A DNA stretch of 64,000 nucleotides from Cornus controversa (taxonomy: Eukaryota > Streptophyta > Magnoliopsida > Cornales > Cornaceae), in NCBI GenBank assembly GCA_026545225.1, contig CM048845.1, positions 29,106,001-29,170,000 of the forward strand, written 5' to 3'. Position 1 is the first letter of the stretch. Each line of letters opens with the position of its first letter. The translations under genes were made by a program, and so were the position numbers. The notes under the pieces were generated by a model. The model ran no database searches. It had not been told where the DNA came from and saw only the letters and a program-made list of their open reading frames with translations. Of this stretch, positions 1-11,031 are shown one piece after another.

Positions 1-22
1 GGGCACAGCCTCACTTGGTCAC

Positions 23-30
23 TATAAATA
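23..30 (+). promoter_or_regulatory. TATAAATA box, second promoter-like block of unit 1
   Basis: A consensus-like plant TATA box, TATAAATA, followed after ~55 bp by a 7+7 bp hairpin (GGCACCG, loop TGC, CGGTGCC). Units 2-4 keep the box; the older unit 6 has a TATATATA version. No transcript is proven; function is inferred from motif and conservation only. Confidence 0.35.
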
Positions 31-58
31 CAGAACGGTCCATATACCAAGGGACGCA

Positions 59-196
59 ATGAAACCAAGTCGGCAGGCACCGTGCCGGTGCCCTCTTGAT
101 TACCCCTCTCTTGTCCTTTTTCACAGGTTGGAGTTTGACCAGTTCGGGGCGTATTTTTGCGTCATCATATATAAAACATTGGAGAACTTGTGTTGA
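59..196 (+). other. Candidate small ORF of 45 codons, repeated in units 1-4
   Basis: An ATG lies 29 bp after the TATAAATA box and opens a 45-codon frame ending in TGA. The same frame is intact at 3922-4059, 7775-7912 and 11627-11764, with only a few replacements. In the older unit 6 the ATG is ATT and a TAG follows within five codons, so the frame is not conserved there. A pyrimidine-rich stretch ending in CACAG sits in the middle and could instead be a splice acceptor. I do not recognise the predicted peptide. On the opposite strand a 78-codon frame overlaps this block and stays open even in unit 6, so the coding strand, if any, is undecided. Most likely this is a non-coding conserved block. 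Confidence 0.15.
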
Positions 197-734
197 GTTT
201 AGACTTTTGTGAAATAAAATACGTCATTTGAATTATAATAATATTCAAAAATAGAAAAGAAAAATGTCAACCGGGTAATTAAAATGTTTATGGCAACTGT
301 GCTAAATGAGATAAACACGGTGATGCCTACAACATAAAAAGTATTTCAAAAATAAATAAATTAAGTTGGCTTAGAGATCAATAATATTCATCACAAGTAT
401 AAAAAGGACGTCAATATTTTTATAATATAGAAAAACAAAAACATGTGCTAACTACATTCTATTTCTGGCACTGGCCATTTGAATTAGAAGTTAAAAATGC
501 CAGTAATCCATCAATTCGGATAAAGCAAGACTTGGTCAATGTCAAATTTTAGCTCTCAAATCAACAAAATCTAAGCAACAATCACTAAAATCAGCGTGTC
601 TATAATACAATGGCCCTTCAGAATTTGTGTTGTAAATATATCTCAGGTGAATTCCGTTACTAAAATTATTTTTGGCACTGGCCTCTATCCACAGTTGTCA
701 ATGGCTCTAAAACCTCCCTCCGTCTCTCAACCAC

Positions 735-742
735 TATATAAG
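735..742 (+). promoter_or_regulatory. TATA box of proline-rich protein gene, unit 1
   Basis: TATATAAG lies 89 bp upstream of the ATG at 824. Transcription would be expected ~30 bp downstream, giving a 5' leader of ~55 bases. An upstream ATG at 759 would open a 14-codon frame, but it lies at or before the likely start of transcription. Equivalent boxes are at 4598, 8451, 12303 and 38235. Confidence 0.65.
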
Positions 743-823
743 AAACTCAACTCCTCCCATGCAAGAAACCATACGAAGCTTTGGGCCTTATCTAAGTGGT
801 TGACATTTCTAACAACTAAAAAG

Positions 824-1117
824 ATGAAGGTCATTCAGAGCTTTCTTTTGTTGTCCCTTCTGTTGTCTTCATTTTCATGCATTGCTTTGGCTCAAGATTT
901 TCCAGCATCACCGACCCAAGGTGTTCCAGAGGAGTTTGAGTCTCACTCGGATCATAGCATTAGTAGTGACATTAATCGGTTCAAGCTCCCACCCATATTT
1001 GGAAAAAGAAAAACTCCTCCGAGATCGAGTAAAACACCTCCCACACCCAACCCACCAGCATCGCCTTCATCCGAAGCATCACCTCCTCCACCTCCCACAT
1101 CCGAGCCACAACACTGA
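824..1117 (+). CDS. Secreted proline-rich protein, copy 1 (97 aa, short form)
   Basis: The protein begins with a clear signal peptide: MKVIQSF, a leucine-rich core (~residues 8-17) and an ALA-Q cleavage site near residue 23. The mature part has an acidic/serine segment (~residues 24-50), a basic motif around LPPIFGKRK, then a proline-rich tail with TPPTP and SPPPPPTSEP. It has no cysteine after the signal peptide. I chose the ATG at 824 because the frame upstream has only GTG or an ATG that precedes the TATA box. Such a protein would enter the secretory pathway and probably the cell wall; that is inference, and I do not recognise the family. This copy ends at TGA 1115-1117, where units 2-4 read CGA and continue for eight residues. 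Release of a peptide at the GKRK basic site is possible but unproven. Confidence 0.75.
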   Translation: MKVIQSFLLLSLLLSSFSCIALAQDFPASPTQGVPEEFESHSDHSISSDINRFKLPPIFGKRKTPPRSSKTPPTPNPPASPSSEASPPPPPTSEPQH

Positions 1118-1394
1118 ACTCCACCAACCCCTTCATCCTAAGTATTGACCATCTCTTCCAAAACAATCAAATAATACTCCACCGCCCACATCCAAGCTAC
1201 AGACATCAACACCACCAACCCCTTCATCCCAAGAATTGCATCCACCAAAACCATCAAATGATACACCACCTCCCACATTCAAGCCACCATCATCAACACA
1301 ACCAACCCCTTCATCCCATCAGCATCACCTTCTCCAAAACCGTCAAATAACACATCGATCCAAGCAACCGATGTCAAGTCAACCAACCTCTTAA
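1118..1394 (+). pseudogene. Decayed proline-rich tail of copy 1
   Basis: Behind the stop codon the DNA still carries repeats that read TPPTPSS, PKPSN and TPPPTSKPP, but in another frame and with stops. It is the former 3' coding part. A related fragment at 40530-40718 keeps the frame open, and the array units differ from it by a 4-base length change near 1150. Confidence 0.7.
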
Positions 1395-3081
1395 TTCCAA
1401 GAATCACTTCCTCTGACACCATCAAAGAGTTGTACTCCATCTCGACAATCAGGACAAGAGCACGACCCTACATTTCATATTTTTTTCTTCATTTTCTTGT
1501 CATTGTTTTCCAGCAAAATTAAGCAAGTATATAAACTATTTCTGTTGGAGCTACATTTTTTAATTGTTTGTTTTCATATTGAAGCTTTTATTGGCCGGGT
1601 TTGATCAATATCCGTAACTATGCTTAGCTATATGCACTTTTGAAGCATTTAAAACTACTACCGAACGAAGTTATGTGTTTTTACTGTGATAGAAGAAGTG
1701 GTATATCTTAAAAATGATGTGAAAAAAAATAAAAAACAAAAGAATTCGTAAATATATCGGTGTTTGCTTGAGCAAGTTACATACACATACTTGAATGATG
1801 CTTTTCTTTTTTCCTCCTATAATTTTAATTTTTTTTCTCAAGTTTAAACCAGCCAATTATTTTTGCACCTTTTGTAGCATATGTTTATTTGGTTGTATGT
1901 CAAAGCACTCCAGATATGTTTGAATAATTAAATGGCATGAAAGGATAGCATTAGTTGGGAGAGAAAAAGAAAAAGGGAGAGAATTGTGTGACCTCTCCTT
2001 GTGTGGATAATTAGTGGGGTGACTTACACAAAATTCCCTTGACAGTTATTGATTTGCAGAAAACCGCCTTTATGAATTTTTTTTACGAATAAACCCCATC
2101 AACTAACCAAGGGGGTAATACTCCCGAGTAAAGAGAGTTTTATATGATTCGACCAATTGTGTGAATTTAGTTAAAATAAATCTTCTTTTTTTAATAATAA
2201 GATTTGAACTTATATTTTATTTTACATGCATCACCGTACTTTTAATTAAGGAAAAACATAAAAAAATTTAAAAAGTAACATAGTTATAATATCAAAAATA
2301 TAATACAAATATTACAATAATGGTATACAATATAGTTATTTTTTTATTGCAAGAAGTGTGTATCGGATTAGCCATCTACATAAATTTTTCTGAAGTATGT
2401 GGTATGTTTTGTTCAATTTTCTAAACACAGTTTTTACTTTTTGTAAGATGAAAGAAAAATATAATACAATCCAAAAATTCATTTCATCGCCTAACTTCTT
2501 TGGTAATATTCTTTGATAATTAATTTTAAAAACAAAGACCAACGTCATAAAACACTTCTTAAATTCTCAGAGAACAATATTTTATTTATTTTTAAATTCC
2601 TTTTAAAACTGAACCAAACAAGGTTTGTAGGTTTTCAACACCAATTGTTTCGGGTATCACTAGTGATATTATTTTGATCATATTTGTTGTTATATATTTA
2701 GTTGTGAGTTGTATGACGCCCTTTGGTCCATATATTTTTATGTCACAACAGACCGCCTACGCTACTTGTCTAGGCATATCTTGATATTAAAAAATAATCA
2801 AATATCATGATTAGTTGTAGTACTTGGATTCCCTTTATACATGAGAAGTCTTGTACATATATACACAAGTGCAAGCGCGCACAGATGTACATATAAAACA
2901 TGTATTGGATTCTTAGGAGTAGAAGACTTGTTGAAATGTCTCTCAGACAGAAAATTGTCATTCATATTCTTCATCATGAGCTTGTGCCACCACTCATTAT
3001 ATTCAATAAAAAGCTTATGATATTATGTGATTTATAATCGATACAAACATTCACCTTCGAAAATGAATAAAACAGAATTTA

Positions 3082-3327
3082 TTAAACCCAACAACCACTT
3101 GAAGATTTTTCTTGAGAAAGTAATTTTTCTAACTGATTAGTGCTAGAATTAAATTTATCTGTCACTTCTTTTGATCCAGTAAGTTCAATTTCTAAATCTT
3201 CAATTCTTCATAGATAAGATTCTATAAAGTTTTGTACTTCACAGTTTTCATTAACTAAGAAACTAACTTTACTTAACAAATCAGAATTTGTTCCATCAAA
3301 CTCTCCAATTAACACATCTTTCTTAGC
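3082..3327 (-). pseudogene. Antisense copia gag fossil in unit 1
   Basis: Read on the minus strand, this stretch gives ~80 codons of lysine-, glutamate- and serine-rich, coiled-coil-like sequence (segments DVLIGEFDGTNSDLL, RIEDLEIELTGSKE and STNQLEKLLSQEKSS), broken by one internal TGA. A shift of one frame at the end continues as a VGFNK-like segment. The pattern resembles the C-terminal half of Sirevirus/copia Gag, before the zinc knuckle. No protease or integrase follows, so only this piece was captured. The family call is recognition by eye and would need a profile search. Confidence 0.5.
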
Positions 3328-4597
3328 TTATATATTGCTTATAAAGTCTGTTATAGCTTCTTAACTTTACCTGTCAAATTTTTAGCTTGAACGATATACT
3401 AAAATAATTCATTAAAAAAACTTTTAATTTAGAGGGACACTATTAGTATATTGTACCGTTATTATTTAGGGATAGTACGAATTTCCTTGTTGAGCTATGA
3501 ACCCAACCTTTATTTAACATGTTAGGTACAACACGTACCGAGTAAATTTGATACTTAAATGGATTATCTTGACCATTTTAGCAATATTTGACTGGTTACG
3601 ATAAATAATGTAATCATTGACAAGGTTAATCTGTTGAGGACCTTGACGTTGGTTAATTTGTCGATAAATAATACAATCATTGACATGGTTAATCTGTTAA
3701 ATGGACATGCCATGTATGGCAAGTAAAGTTCCAGCATATATTGATGTGGTGTTTGACTCCTAATATGAAACGTATAACGTGGGAGGATAGTGCTAACGTG
3801 ACGTGGATAAGAAGAATGCTTTGATCAAGACTGAAGGGAAGCCGAAGAGACAGAGTTTCGCTAGGGCACACCCTCACTTGGTCACTATAAATACAAAACG
3901 GTCCATATACCAAGGGACGCAATGAAACCAAGTCGGCAGGCACCGTGCCGGTGCCCTCTTGATTACCCCTCTCTTGTCCTTTTTCACAGGTTGGAGTTTG
4001 ACCAGTTCGGGGCGAATTTTTGCGTCATCATATATAAAACATTGGAGAACTTGTGTTGAGTTCAGACTTTTATGAAATAAGTACGTCATTTGAATTATAA
4101 CAATATTCAAAAATAGAAAAGAAAAATGTCAACCGGGTAATTAAAATGTTTATGGCAACTGTGCTAAATGAGATAAACACGGTGATGCCTACAACATAAA
4201 AAGTATTTCAAAAATAAATAAATTAAGTTGGCTTAGAGATCAATAATATTCATCACAAGTATAAAAAGGACGTCAATATTTTTATAATATAGAAAAACAA
4301 AAACATGTGCTAACTACATTCTATTTCTGGCACTGGCCATTTGAATTAGAAGTTAAAAATGCCAGTAATCCATCAAGTCGGATAAAGCAAGACTTGGTCA
4401 ATGTCAAATTTTAGCTCTCAAAATCAACAAAATCTAAGCAACAATCACTAAAATCAGCGTGTCTATAATACAATGGCCCTTCAGAATTTGTGTTGTAAAT
4501 ATATCTCAGGTGAATTCCGTTACTAAAATTATTTTTGGCACTGGCCTCTATCCACAGTTGTCAATGGCTCTAAAACCTCCCTCCGTCTCTCAACCAC

Positions 4598-4605
4598 TAT
4601 ATAAG
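4598..4605 (+). promoter_or_regulatory. TATA box of proline-rich protein gene, unit 2
   Basis: TATATAAG, 89 bp before the ATG at 4687, identical in sequence and spacing to unit 1. Confidence 0.65.
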
Positions 4606-4686
4606 AAACTCAACTCCTCCCATGCAAGAAACCATACGAAGCTTTGGGCCTTATCTAAGTGGTTGACATTTCTAACAACTAAAAAG

Positions 4687-5004
4687 ATGAAGGTCATTCA
4701 GAGCTTTCTTTTGTTGTCCCTTCTGTTGTCTTCATTTTCATGCATTGCTTTGGCTCAAGATTTTCCAGCATCACCGACCCAAGGTGTTCCAGAGGAGTTT
4801 GAGTCTCACTCGGATCATAGCATTAGTAGTGACATTAATCGGTTCAAGCTCCCACCCATATTTGGAAAAAGAAAAACTCCTCCGAGATCGAGTAAAACAC
4901 CTCCCACACCCAACCCACCAGCATCGCCTTCATCCGAAGCATCACCTCCTCCACCTCCCACATCCGAGCCACAACACCGAACTCCACCAACCCCTTCATC
5001 CTAA
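4687..5004 (+). CDS. Secreted proline-rich protein, copy 2 (105 aa)
   Basis: The protein is identical to copy 1 over the first 97 residues and then adds RTPPTPSS, because the codon that is TGA in copy 1 is CGA here. The next stop is TAA at 5002-5004. Signal peptide, acidic/serine segment, GKRK motif and proline-rich tail are as in copy 1. By eye I find no nucleotide difference from copy 1 between about 4483 and 4976 other than this stop-codon base, although both flanks differ. The added residues match the start of the ancestral tail repeat, so this is partial reading into the former tail and not new sequence. Confidence 0.75.
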   Translation: MKVIQSFLLLSLLLSSFSCIALAQDFPASPTQGVPEEFESHSDHSISSDINRFKLPPIFGKRKTPPRSSKTPPTPNPPASPSSEASPPPPPTSEPQHRTPPTPSS

Positions 5005-5257
5005 GTATTGACCATCTCTTCCAAAACAATCAAATAATACTCCATTGCCCACATCCAAGCTACCGACATCAACACCACCAACCCCTTCATCCCAAGAATT
5101 GCATCCACCAAAACCATCAAATGATACACCACCTCCCACATTCAAGCCACCATCATCAACACAACCAACCCCTTCATCCCATCAGCAACACCTCCTCCAA
5201 AACCGTCAAATAACACATCTATCCAAGCAACCGACATCAAGTCAACCAACCTCTTAA
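5005..5257 (+). pseudogene. Decayed proline-rich tail of copy 2
   Basis: A 70-codon open stretch at 5045-5257 reads SKLPTSTPPTPSSQ and PKPSNDTPPPTFKPP. It is in a different frame from the gene upstream and starts without a credible ATG. It is the former extension of the protein, now downstream of the stop codon. Confidence 0.65.
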
Positions 5258-6932
5258 TTCCAAGAATCACTTCCTCTGACACCATCAAAGAGTTGTACTC
5301 CATCTCGATAATCAGGACAAGAGCACGACCCTACATTTCATATTTTTTTCTTCATTTTCTTGTCATTGTTTTCCAGCAAAATTAAGCAAGTATATAAACT
5401 ATTTCTGTTGGAGCTACATTTTTTAATTGTTTGTTTTCATATTGAAGCTTTTATTGGCCGGGTTTGATCAATATCCGTAACTATGCTTAGCTATATGCAC
5501 TTTTGAAGCATTTAAAACTACTACCGAACGAAGTTATGTGTTTTTACTGTGATAGAAGAAGTGGTATATCTTAAAAATGAAGGGAAAAAAAATAAAAAAC
5601 AAAAGAATTCGTAAATATATCGGTGTTTGCTTGAGCAAGTTACATACACATACTTGAATGATGCTTTTCTTTTTTCCTCCTATAATTTTAATTTTTTTTC
5701 TCAAGTTTAAACCAGCCAATTATTTTTGCACCTTTTGTAGCATATGTTTATTTGGTTGTATGTCAAAGCACTCCAGATATGTTTGAATAATTAAATGGCA
5801 TGAAAGGATAACATTAGTTGGGAGAGAAAAAGAAAAAGGGAGAGAATTGTGTGACCTCTCCTTGTGTGGATAATTAGTGGGGTGACTTACACAAAATTCC
5901 CTTGACAGTTATTGATTTGCAGAAAACCCCCTTTATGAATTTTTTTTAGGAATAAACCCCATCAACTAACCAAGGGGGTAATACTCCCGAGTAAAGAGAG
6001 TTTTATATGATTCGACCAATTGTGTGAATTTAGTTAAAATAAATCTTCTTTTTTTAATAATAAGATTTGAACTTATTTTTTATTTTACATGCATCACCGT
6101 ACTTTTAATTAAGGAAAAACATAAAAAAAATTTAAAAAGTAACATAGTTATAATATCAAAAATATAATTCAAATATTACAATAATGGTATACAATATAGT
6201 TATTTTTTTATTGCAAGAAGTGTGTATCGGATTAGCCATCTACATAAATTTTTATGAAGTATGTGGTATGTTTTGTTCAATTTTCTAAACACAGTTTTTC
6301 CTTTTTGTAGGATGAAAGAAAAATATAATACAATCCAAAAATTCATTTCATCGCCTAACTTCTTTGATAATTAATTTTAAAAACAAAGACCAACTTCATA
6401 AAACACTTTTTAAATTCTCAGAGAACAATATTTTATTTATTTTTAAATTCCTTTTAAAACTGAACCAAACAAGGTTTGTAGGTTTTCAACTCCAATTGTT
6501 TCGGGTATCACTAGTGATATTATTTTGATCATATTTGTTGTTATATATTTAGTTGTGAGTTGTATGACGCCCTTTGGTCCATATATTTTTATGTCACAAC
6601 AGACCGCCTACGCTACTTGTCTAGGCATATCTTGATATTAAAAAATAATCAAATATCATGATTAGTTGTAGTACTTGGATTCCCTTTATACATGAGAAGC
6701 CTGGTACATATATACACAAGTGCGAGCGCGCACAGATGTACATATAAAACATGTATTGGATTCTTAGGAGTAGAAGACTTGTTGAAATGTCTCTCAGACA
6801 GAAAATTGTCATTCATATTCTTCATCATGAGCTTGTGCCACCACTCATTATATTCAATAAAAAGCTCATGATATTATGTGATTTATAATCGATACAAACA
6901 TTCACCTTCGAAAATGAATAAAACAGAATTTA

Positions 6933-7178
6933 TTAAACCCAACAACCACTTGAAGATTTTTCTTGAGAAAGTAGTTTTTCTAACTGATTAGTGCTAGAAT
7001 TAAATTTATCTATCACTTCTTTTGATCCAGTAAGTTCAATTTCTAAATCTTCAATTCTTCATAGATAAGATTCTATAAAGTTTTGTACTTCACAGTTTTC
7101 ATTAACTAAGAAACTAACTTTACTTAACAAATCAGAATTTGTTCCATCAAACTCTCCAATTAACACATCTTTCTTAGC
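6933..7178 (-). pseudogene. Antisense copia gag fossil in unit 2
   Basis: The same fossil as at 3082-3327, including the same internal TGA, so it was captured and disabled before the array expanded. Confidence 0.5.
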
Positions 7179-8450
7179 TTATATATTGCTTATAAAGTCT
7201 GTTATAGCTTCTTAACTTTACCTTTCAAATTTTTAGCTTGAACGATATACTAAAATAATTCATTAAAAAAAAACTTCTAATTTAGAGGGACACTATTAGT
7301 ATATTGTACCGTTATTATTTAGGGATAGTACGAATTTCCTTGTTGAGCTATGAACTCAACCTTTATTTAACATGTTAGGTACAACACGTACCGAGTAAAT
7401 TTGATACTTAAATGGATTATCTTGACCATTTTTGCAATATTTGACTGGTTACGATAAATAATGTAATCATTGACAAGGTTAATCTGTTGAGGACCTTGAC
7501 GTTGGTTAATTTGTCGATAAATAATACAATCATTGACATGGTTAATCTGTTAAATGGACATGCCATGTATGGCAAGTAAGGTTCCAGCATATATTGATGG
7601 GGTGTTTGACTCCTAATATGAAACGTATAACGTGGGAGGATAGTGCTAAGGTGACGTGGATAAGAAGAATGCTTTGATCAAGACTGAAGGGAAGCCGAAG
7701 AGACAGAGTTTCACTAGGGCACACCCTCACTTGGTCACTATAAATACAGAACGGTCCATATACCAAGGGACGCAATGAAACCAAGTCGGCAGGCACCGTG
7801 CCGGTCTCCTCTTGATTACCCCTCTCTTGTCATTTTTCACAGGTTGGAGTTTGACCAGTTCGGGGCGTATTTTTGCGTCATCATATATAAAACATTGGAG
7901 AACTTGTGTTGAGTTCAGACTTTTGTGAAATAAGTACGTCATTTGAATTATAACAATATTCAAAAATAGAAAAGAAAAATGTCAACCGGGTAATTAAAAT
8001 GTTTATGGCAACTGTGCTAAATGAGATAAACACGGTGATGCCTACAACATAAAAAGTATTTCAAAAATAAATAAATTAAGTTGGCTTAGAGATCAATAAT
8101 ATTCATCACAAGTATAAAAAGGACGTCAATATTTTTATAATATAGAAAAACAAAAACATGTGCTAACTACATTCTATTTCTGGCACTGGCCATTTGAATT
8201 AGAAGTTAAAAATGCCAGTAATCCATCAAGTCGGATAAAGCAAGACTTGGTCAATGTCAAATTTTAGCTCTCAAAATCAACAAAATCTAAGCAACAATCA
8301 CTAAAATCAGTGTGTCTATATTATAATGGCCCTTCAGAATTTGTGTTGTAAATATATCTCAGGTGAATTCCGTTACTAAAATTATTTTTGGCACTGGCCT
8401 CTATCCACAGTTGTCAATGGCTCTAAAACCTCCCTCCGTCTCTCAACCAC

Positions 8451-8458
8451 TATATAAG
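8451..8458 (+). promoter_or_regulatory. TATA box of proline-rich protein gene, unit 3
   Basis: TATATAAG, 89 bp before the ATG at 8540. Confidence 0.65.
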
Positions 8459-8539
8459 AAACTCAACTCCTCCCATGCAAGAAACCATACGAAGCTTTGG
8501 GCCTTATCTAAGTGGTTGACATTTCTAACAACTAAAAAG

Positions 8540-8857
8540 ATGAAGGTCATTCAGAGCTTTCTTTTGTTGTCCCTTCTGTTGTCTTCATTTTCATGCATTG
8601 CTTTGGCTCAAGATTTTCCAGCATCACCGACCCAAGGTGTTCCAGAGGAGTTTGAGTCTCACTCGGATCATAGCATTAGTAGTGACATTAATCGGTTCAA
8701 GCTCCCACCCATATTTGGAAAAAGAAAAACTCCTCCGAGATCGAGTAAAACACCTCCCACACCCAACCCACCAGCATCGCCTTCATCCGAAGCATCACCT
8801 CCTCCACCTCCCACATCCGAGCCACAACACCGAACTCCACCAACCCCTTCATCCTAA
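8540..8857 (+). CDS. Secreted proline-rich protein, copy 3 (105 aa)
   Basis: The predicted protein is identical to copy 2 in all 105 residues. The ATG at 8540 lies 89 bp after the TATA box, and the stop is TAA at 8855-8857. Residues 1-23 are the signal peptide, and the mature chain is rich in Pro, Ser and Thr with a single GKRK basic cluster. The upstream region differs from units 1 and 2 only at about 8316-8320, and I see no other change from there to the stop. Whether all copies are expressed cannot be seen here. Confidence 0.75.
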   Translation: MKVIQSFLLLSLLLSSFSCIALAQDFPASPTQGVPEEFESHSDHSISSDINRFKLPPIFGKRKTPPRSSKTPPTPNPPASPSSEASPPPPPTSEPQHRTPPTPSS

Positions 8858-9110
8858 GTATTGACCATCTCTTCCAAAACAATCAAATAATACTCCACCG
8901 CCCACATCCAAGCTACCGACATCAACACCACCAACCCCATCATCCCAAGAACTGCATCCACCAAAACCATCAAATGATACACCACCTCCCACATTCAAGC
9001 CACCATCATCAACACAACCAACCCCTTCATCCCATCAGCATCACCTTCTCCAAAACCGTCAAATAACACATCGATCCAAGCAACCGACATCAAGTCAACC
9101 AACCTCTTAA
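8858..9110 (+). pseudogene. Decayed proline-rich tail of copy 3
   Basis: The ex-coding tail as in unit 2, with private changes near 8939 (CCCATCATCC) and 8951 (GAACTGC). It gathers changes while the coding region beside it does not. Confidence 0.65.
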
Positions 9111-10785
9111 TTCCAAGAATCACTTCCTCTGACACCATCAAAGAGTTGTACTCCATCTCGACAATCAGGACAAGAGCACGACCCTACATTTCATATTTTT
9201 TTCTTCATTTTCTTGTCATTGTTTTCCAGCAAAATTAAGCAAGTATATAAACTATTTCTGTTGGAGCTACATTTTTTAATTTTTTGTTTTCATATTGAAG
9301 CTTTTATTGGCCGAGTTTGATCATTATCCGTAACTATGCTTAGCTATATGCACTTTTGAAGCATTTAAAACTACTACCGAAAGAAGTTATGTGTTATTAC
9401 TGTGATAGAAGAAGTGGTATATCTTAAAAATGAAGGGAAAAAAAATAAAAAACAAAAGAATTCGTAAATATATCGGTGTTTGCTTGAGCAAGTTACATAC
9501 ACATACTTGAATGACGCTTTTCTTTTTTCCTCCTATAATTTTATTTTTTTTTCTCAAGTTTAAACCAGCCAATTATTTTTGCACATTTTGTAGCATATGT
9601 TTATTTGGTTGTATGTCAAAGCACTCATGATATGTTTGAATAATTAAATGGCATGAAAGGATAGCATTAGTTGGGAGAGAAAAAGAAAAAGGGAGAGAAT
9701 TGTGTGGCCTCTCCTTGTGTGGATAATTAGTGGGGTGACTTACACAAAATTCCCTTGACAGTTATTGATTTGCAAAAAACCCCCTTTATGAATTTTTTTT
9801 ACGAATAAACCCCATCAACTAACCAAGGGGGTAATACTCCCGAGTAAAGAGAGTTTTATATGATTCGACCAATTGTGTGAATTTAGTTAAAATAAATCTT
9901 CTTTTTTTAATAATAAGATTTGAACTTATTTTTTATTTTACATGCATCACCGTACTTTTAATTAAGGAAAAACATAAAAAAAATTTAAAAAGTAACATAG
10001 TTATAATATCAAAAATATAATACAAATATTACAATAATGGTATATAATATAGTTATTTTTTTATTGCAAGAATTGTGTATCGGATTAGCCATCTACATAA
10101 ATTTTTATGAAGTATGTGGTATGTTTTGTTCAATTTTCTAAACACAGTTTATCCTTTTTGTAGGATGAAAGAAAAATATAATACAATCCAAAAATTCATT
10201 TCATCGCCTAACTTCTTTGATAATTAATTTTAAAAACAAAGACCAACTTCATAAAACACTTTTTAAATTCTCAGAGAACAATATTTTATTTATTTTTAAA
10301 TTCCTTTTAAAACTGAACCAAACAAGGTTTGTAGGTTTTCAACTCCAATTGTTTCGGGTATCACTAGTGATATTATTTTGATCATATTTGCTGTTATATA
10401 TTTAGTTGTGAGTTGTATGACGCCCTTTGGTCCATATATTTTTATGTCACAACAGACCGCCTACGCTACTTGTCTAGGCATATCTTGATATTAAAAAATA
10501 ATCAAATATCATGATTAGTTGTAGTACTTGGATTCCCTTTATACATGAGAAGCCTGGTACATATATACACAAGTGCGAGCGCGCACAGATGTACATATAA
10601 AACATGTATTGGATTCTTAGGAGTAGAAGACTTGTTGAAATGTCTCTCAGACAGAAAATTGTCATTCATATTCTTCATCATGAGCTTGTGCCACCACTCA
10701 TTATATTCAATAAAAAGCTTGTGATATTATGTGATTTATAATCGATACACACATTCACCTTCGAAAATGAATAAAACAGAATTTA

Positions 10786-11031
10786 TTAAACCCAACAACC
10801 ACTTGAAGATTTTTCTTGAGAAAGTAGTTTTTCTAACTGATTAGTGCTAGAATTAAATTTATCTATCACTTCTTTTGATCCAGTAAGTTCAATTTCAAAA
10901 TCTTCAATTCTTCATAGATGAGATTTTATCAAGTTTTGTACTTCACAGTTTTCATTAACTAAGAAACTAACTTTACTTAACAAATCAGAATTTGTTCCAT
11001 CAAACTCTCCAATTAACACATCTTTCTTAGC
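10786..11031 (-). pseudogene. Antisense copia gag fossil in unit 3
   Basis: The same fossil as at 3082-3327, with a few extra substitutions near 10898-10930. Confidence 0.5.

Larger units (their letters stand above)
1..3863 (+). repeat. Tandem array unit 1 (~3.86 kb)
   Basis: First unit of a head-to-tail array; the same sequence restarts at 3864, 7717 and 11569, and older pieces lie at 35490 and 37595. I set the unit start at the GGGCAC before the TATAAATAC block, which is arbitrary. Contents in order: a TATA block with a small ORF (1-200), AT-rich sequence (200-730), the proline-rich protein gene (735-1117), its decayed tail (1118-1394), AT-rich sequence with nothing recognisable (1395-3080), an antisense copia gag fossil (3082-3327), and AT-rich sequence (3328-3863). 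It differs from unit 2 by scattered substitutions and small indels. The window begins inside the array, so more units may lie to the left. Confidence 0.95.
3864..7716 (+). repeat. Tandem array unit 2 (3853 bp)
   Basis: A complete unit with the same order of contents as unit 1. Differences from unit 1 include GTATTTTT/GAATTTTT near 4013, several changes in the decayed tail (5005-5257), and short indels in A or T runs. Stretches without a gene (4060-4590, 5258-6930, 7179-7716) are AT-rich and hold nothing recognisable. Confidence 0.95.

Noticed and set aside
596-823. Upstream extension of the proline-rich protein (to 173-181 aa) from a GTG start
   Set aside because: No ATG begins the long frame; the only in-frame ATG (701) lies before the TATA box, and the signal peptide starts at 824.
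882-1148. 88-codon plus-strand ORF and 61-codon minus-strand ORF (981-1166) over the gene, repeated in each unit
   Set aside because: Shadows of the proline-rich frame; low-complexity His/Pro or Glu/Val sequence without independent promoter.
2770-2961. 63-codon minus-strand ORF present in units 1, 2, 3 and 5
   Set aside because: Stays open but gathers many replacement changes between old and young units, with no signal of constraint and no promoter-like element.
3689-4110. 84- and 78-codon minus-strand ORFs at the unit border
   Set aside because: They overlap each other and the TATA block; conservation is no better than in surrounding DNA. Kept only as a note with the second-promoter finding.
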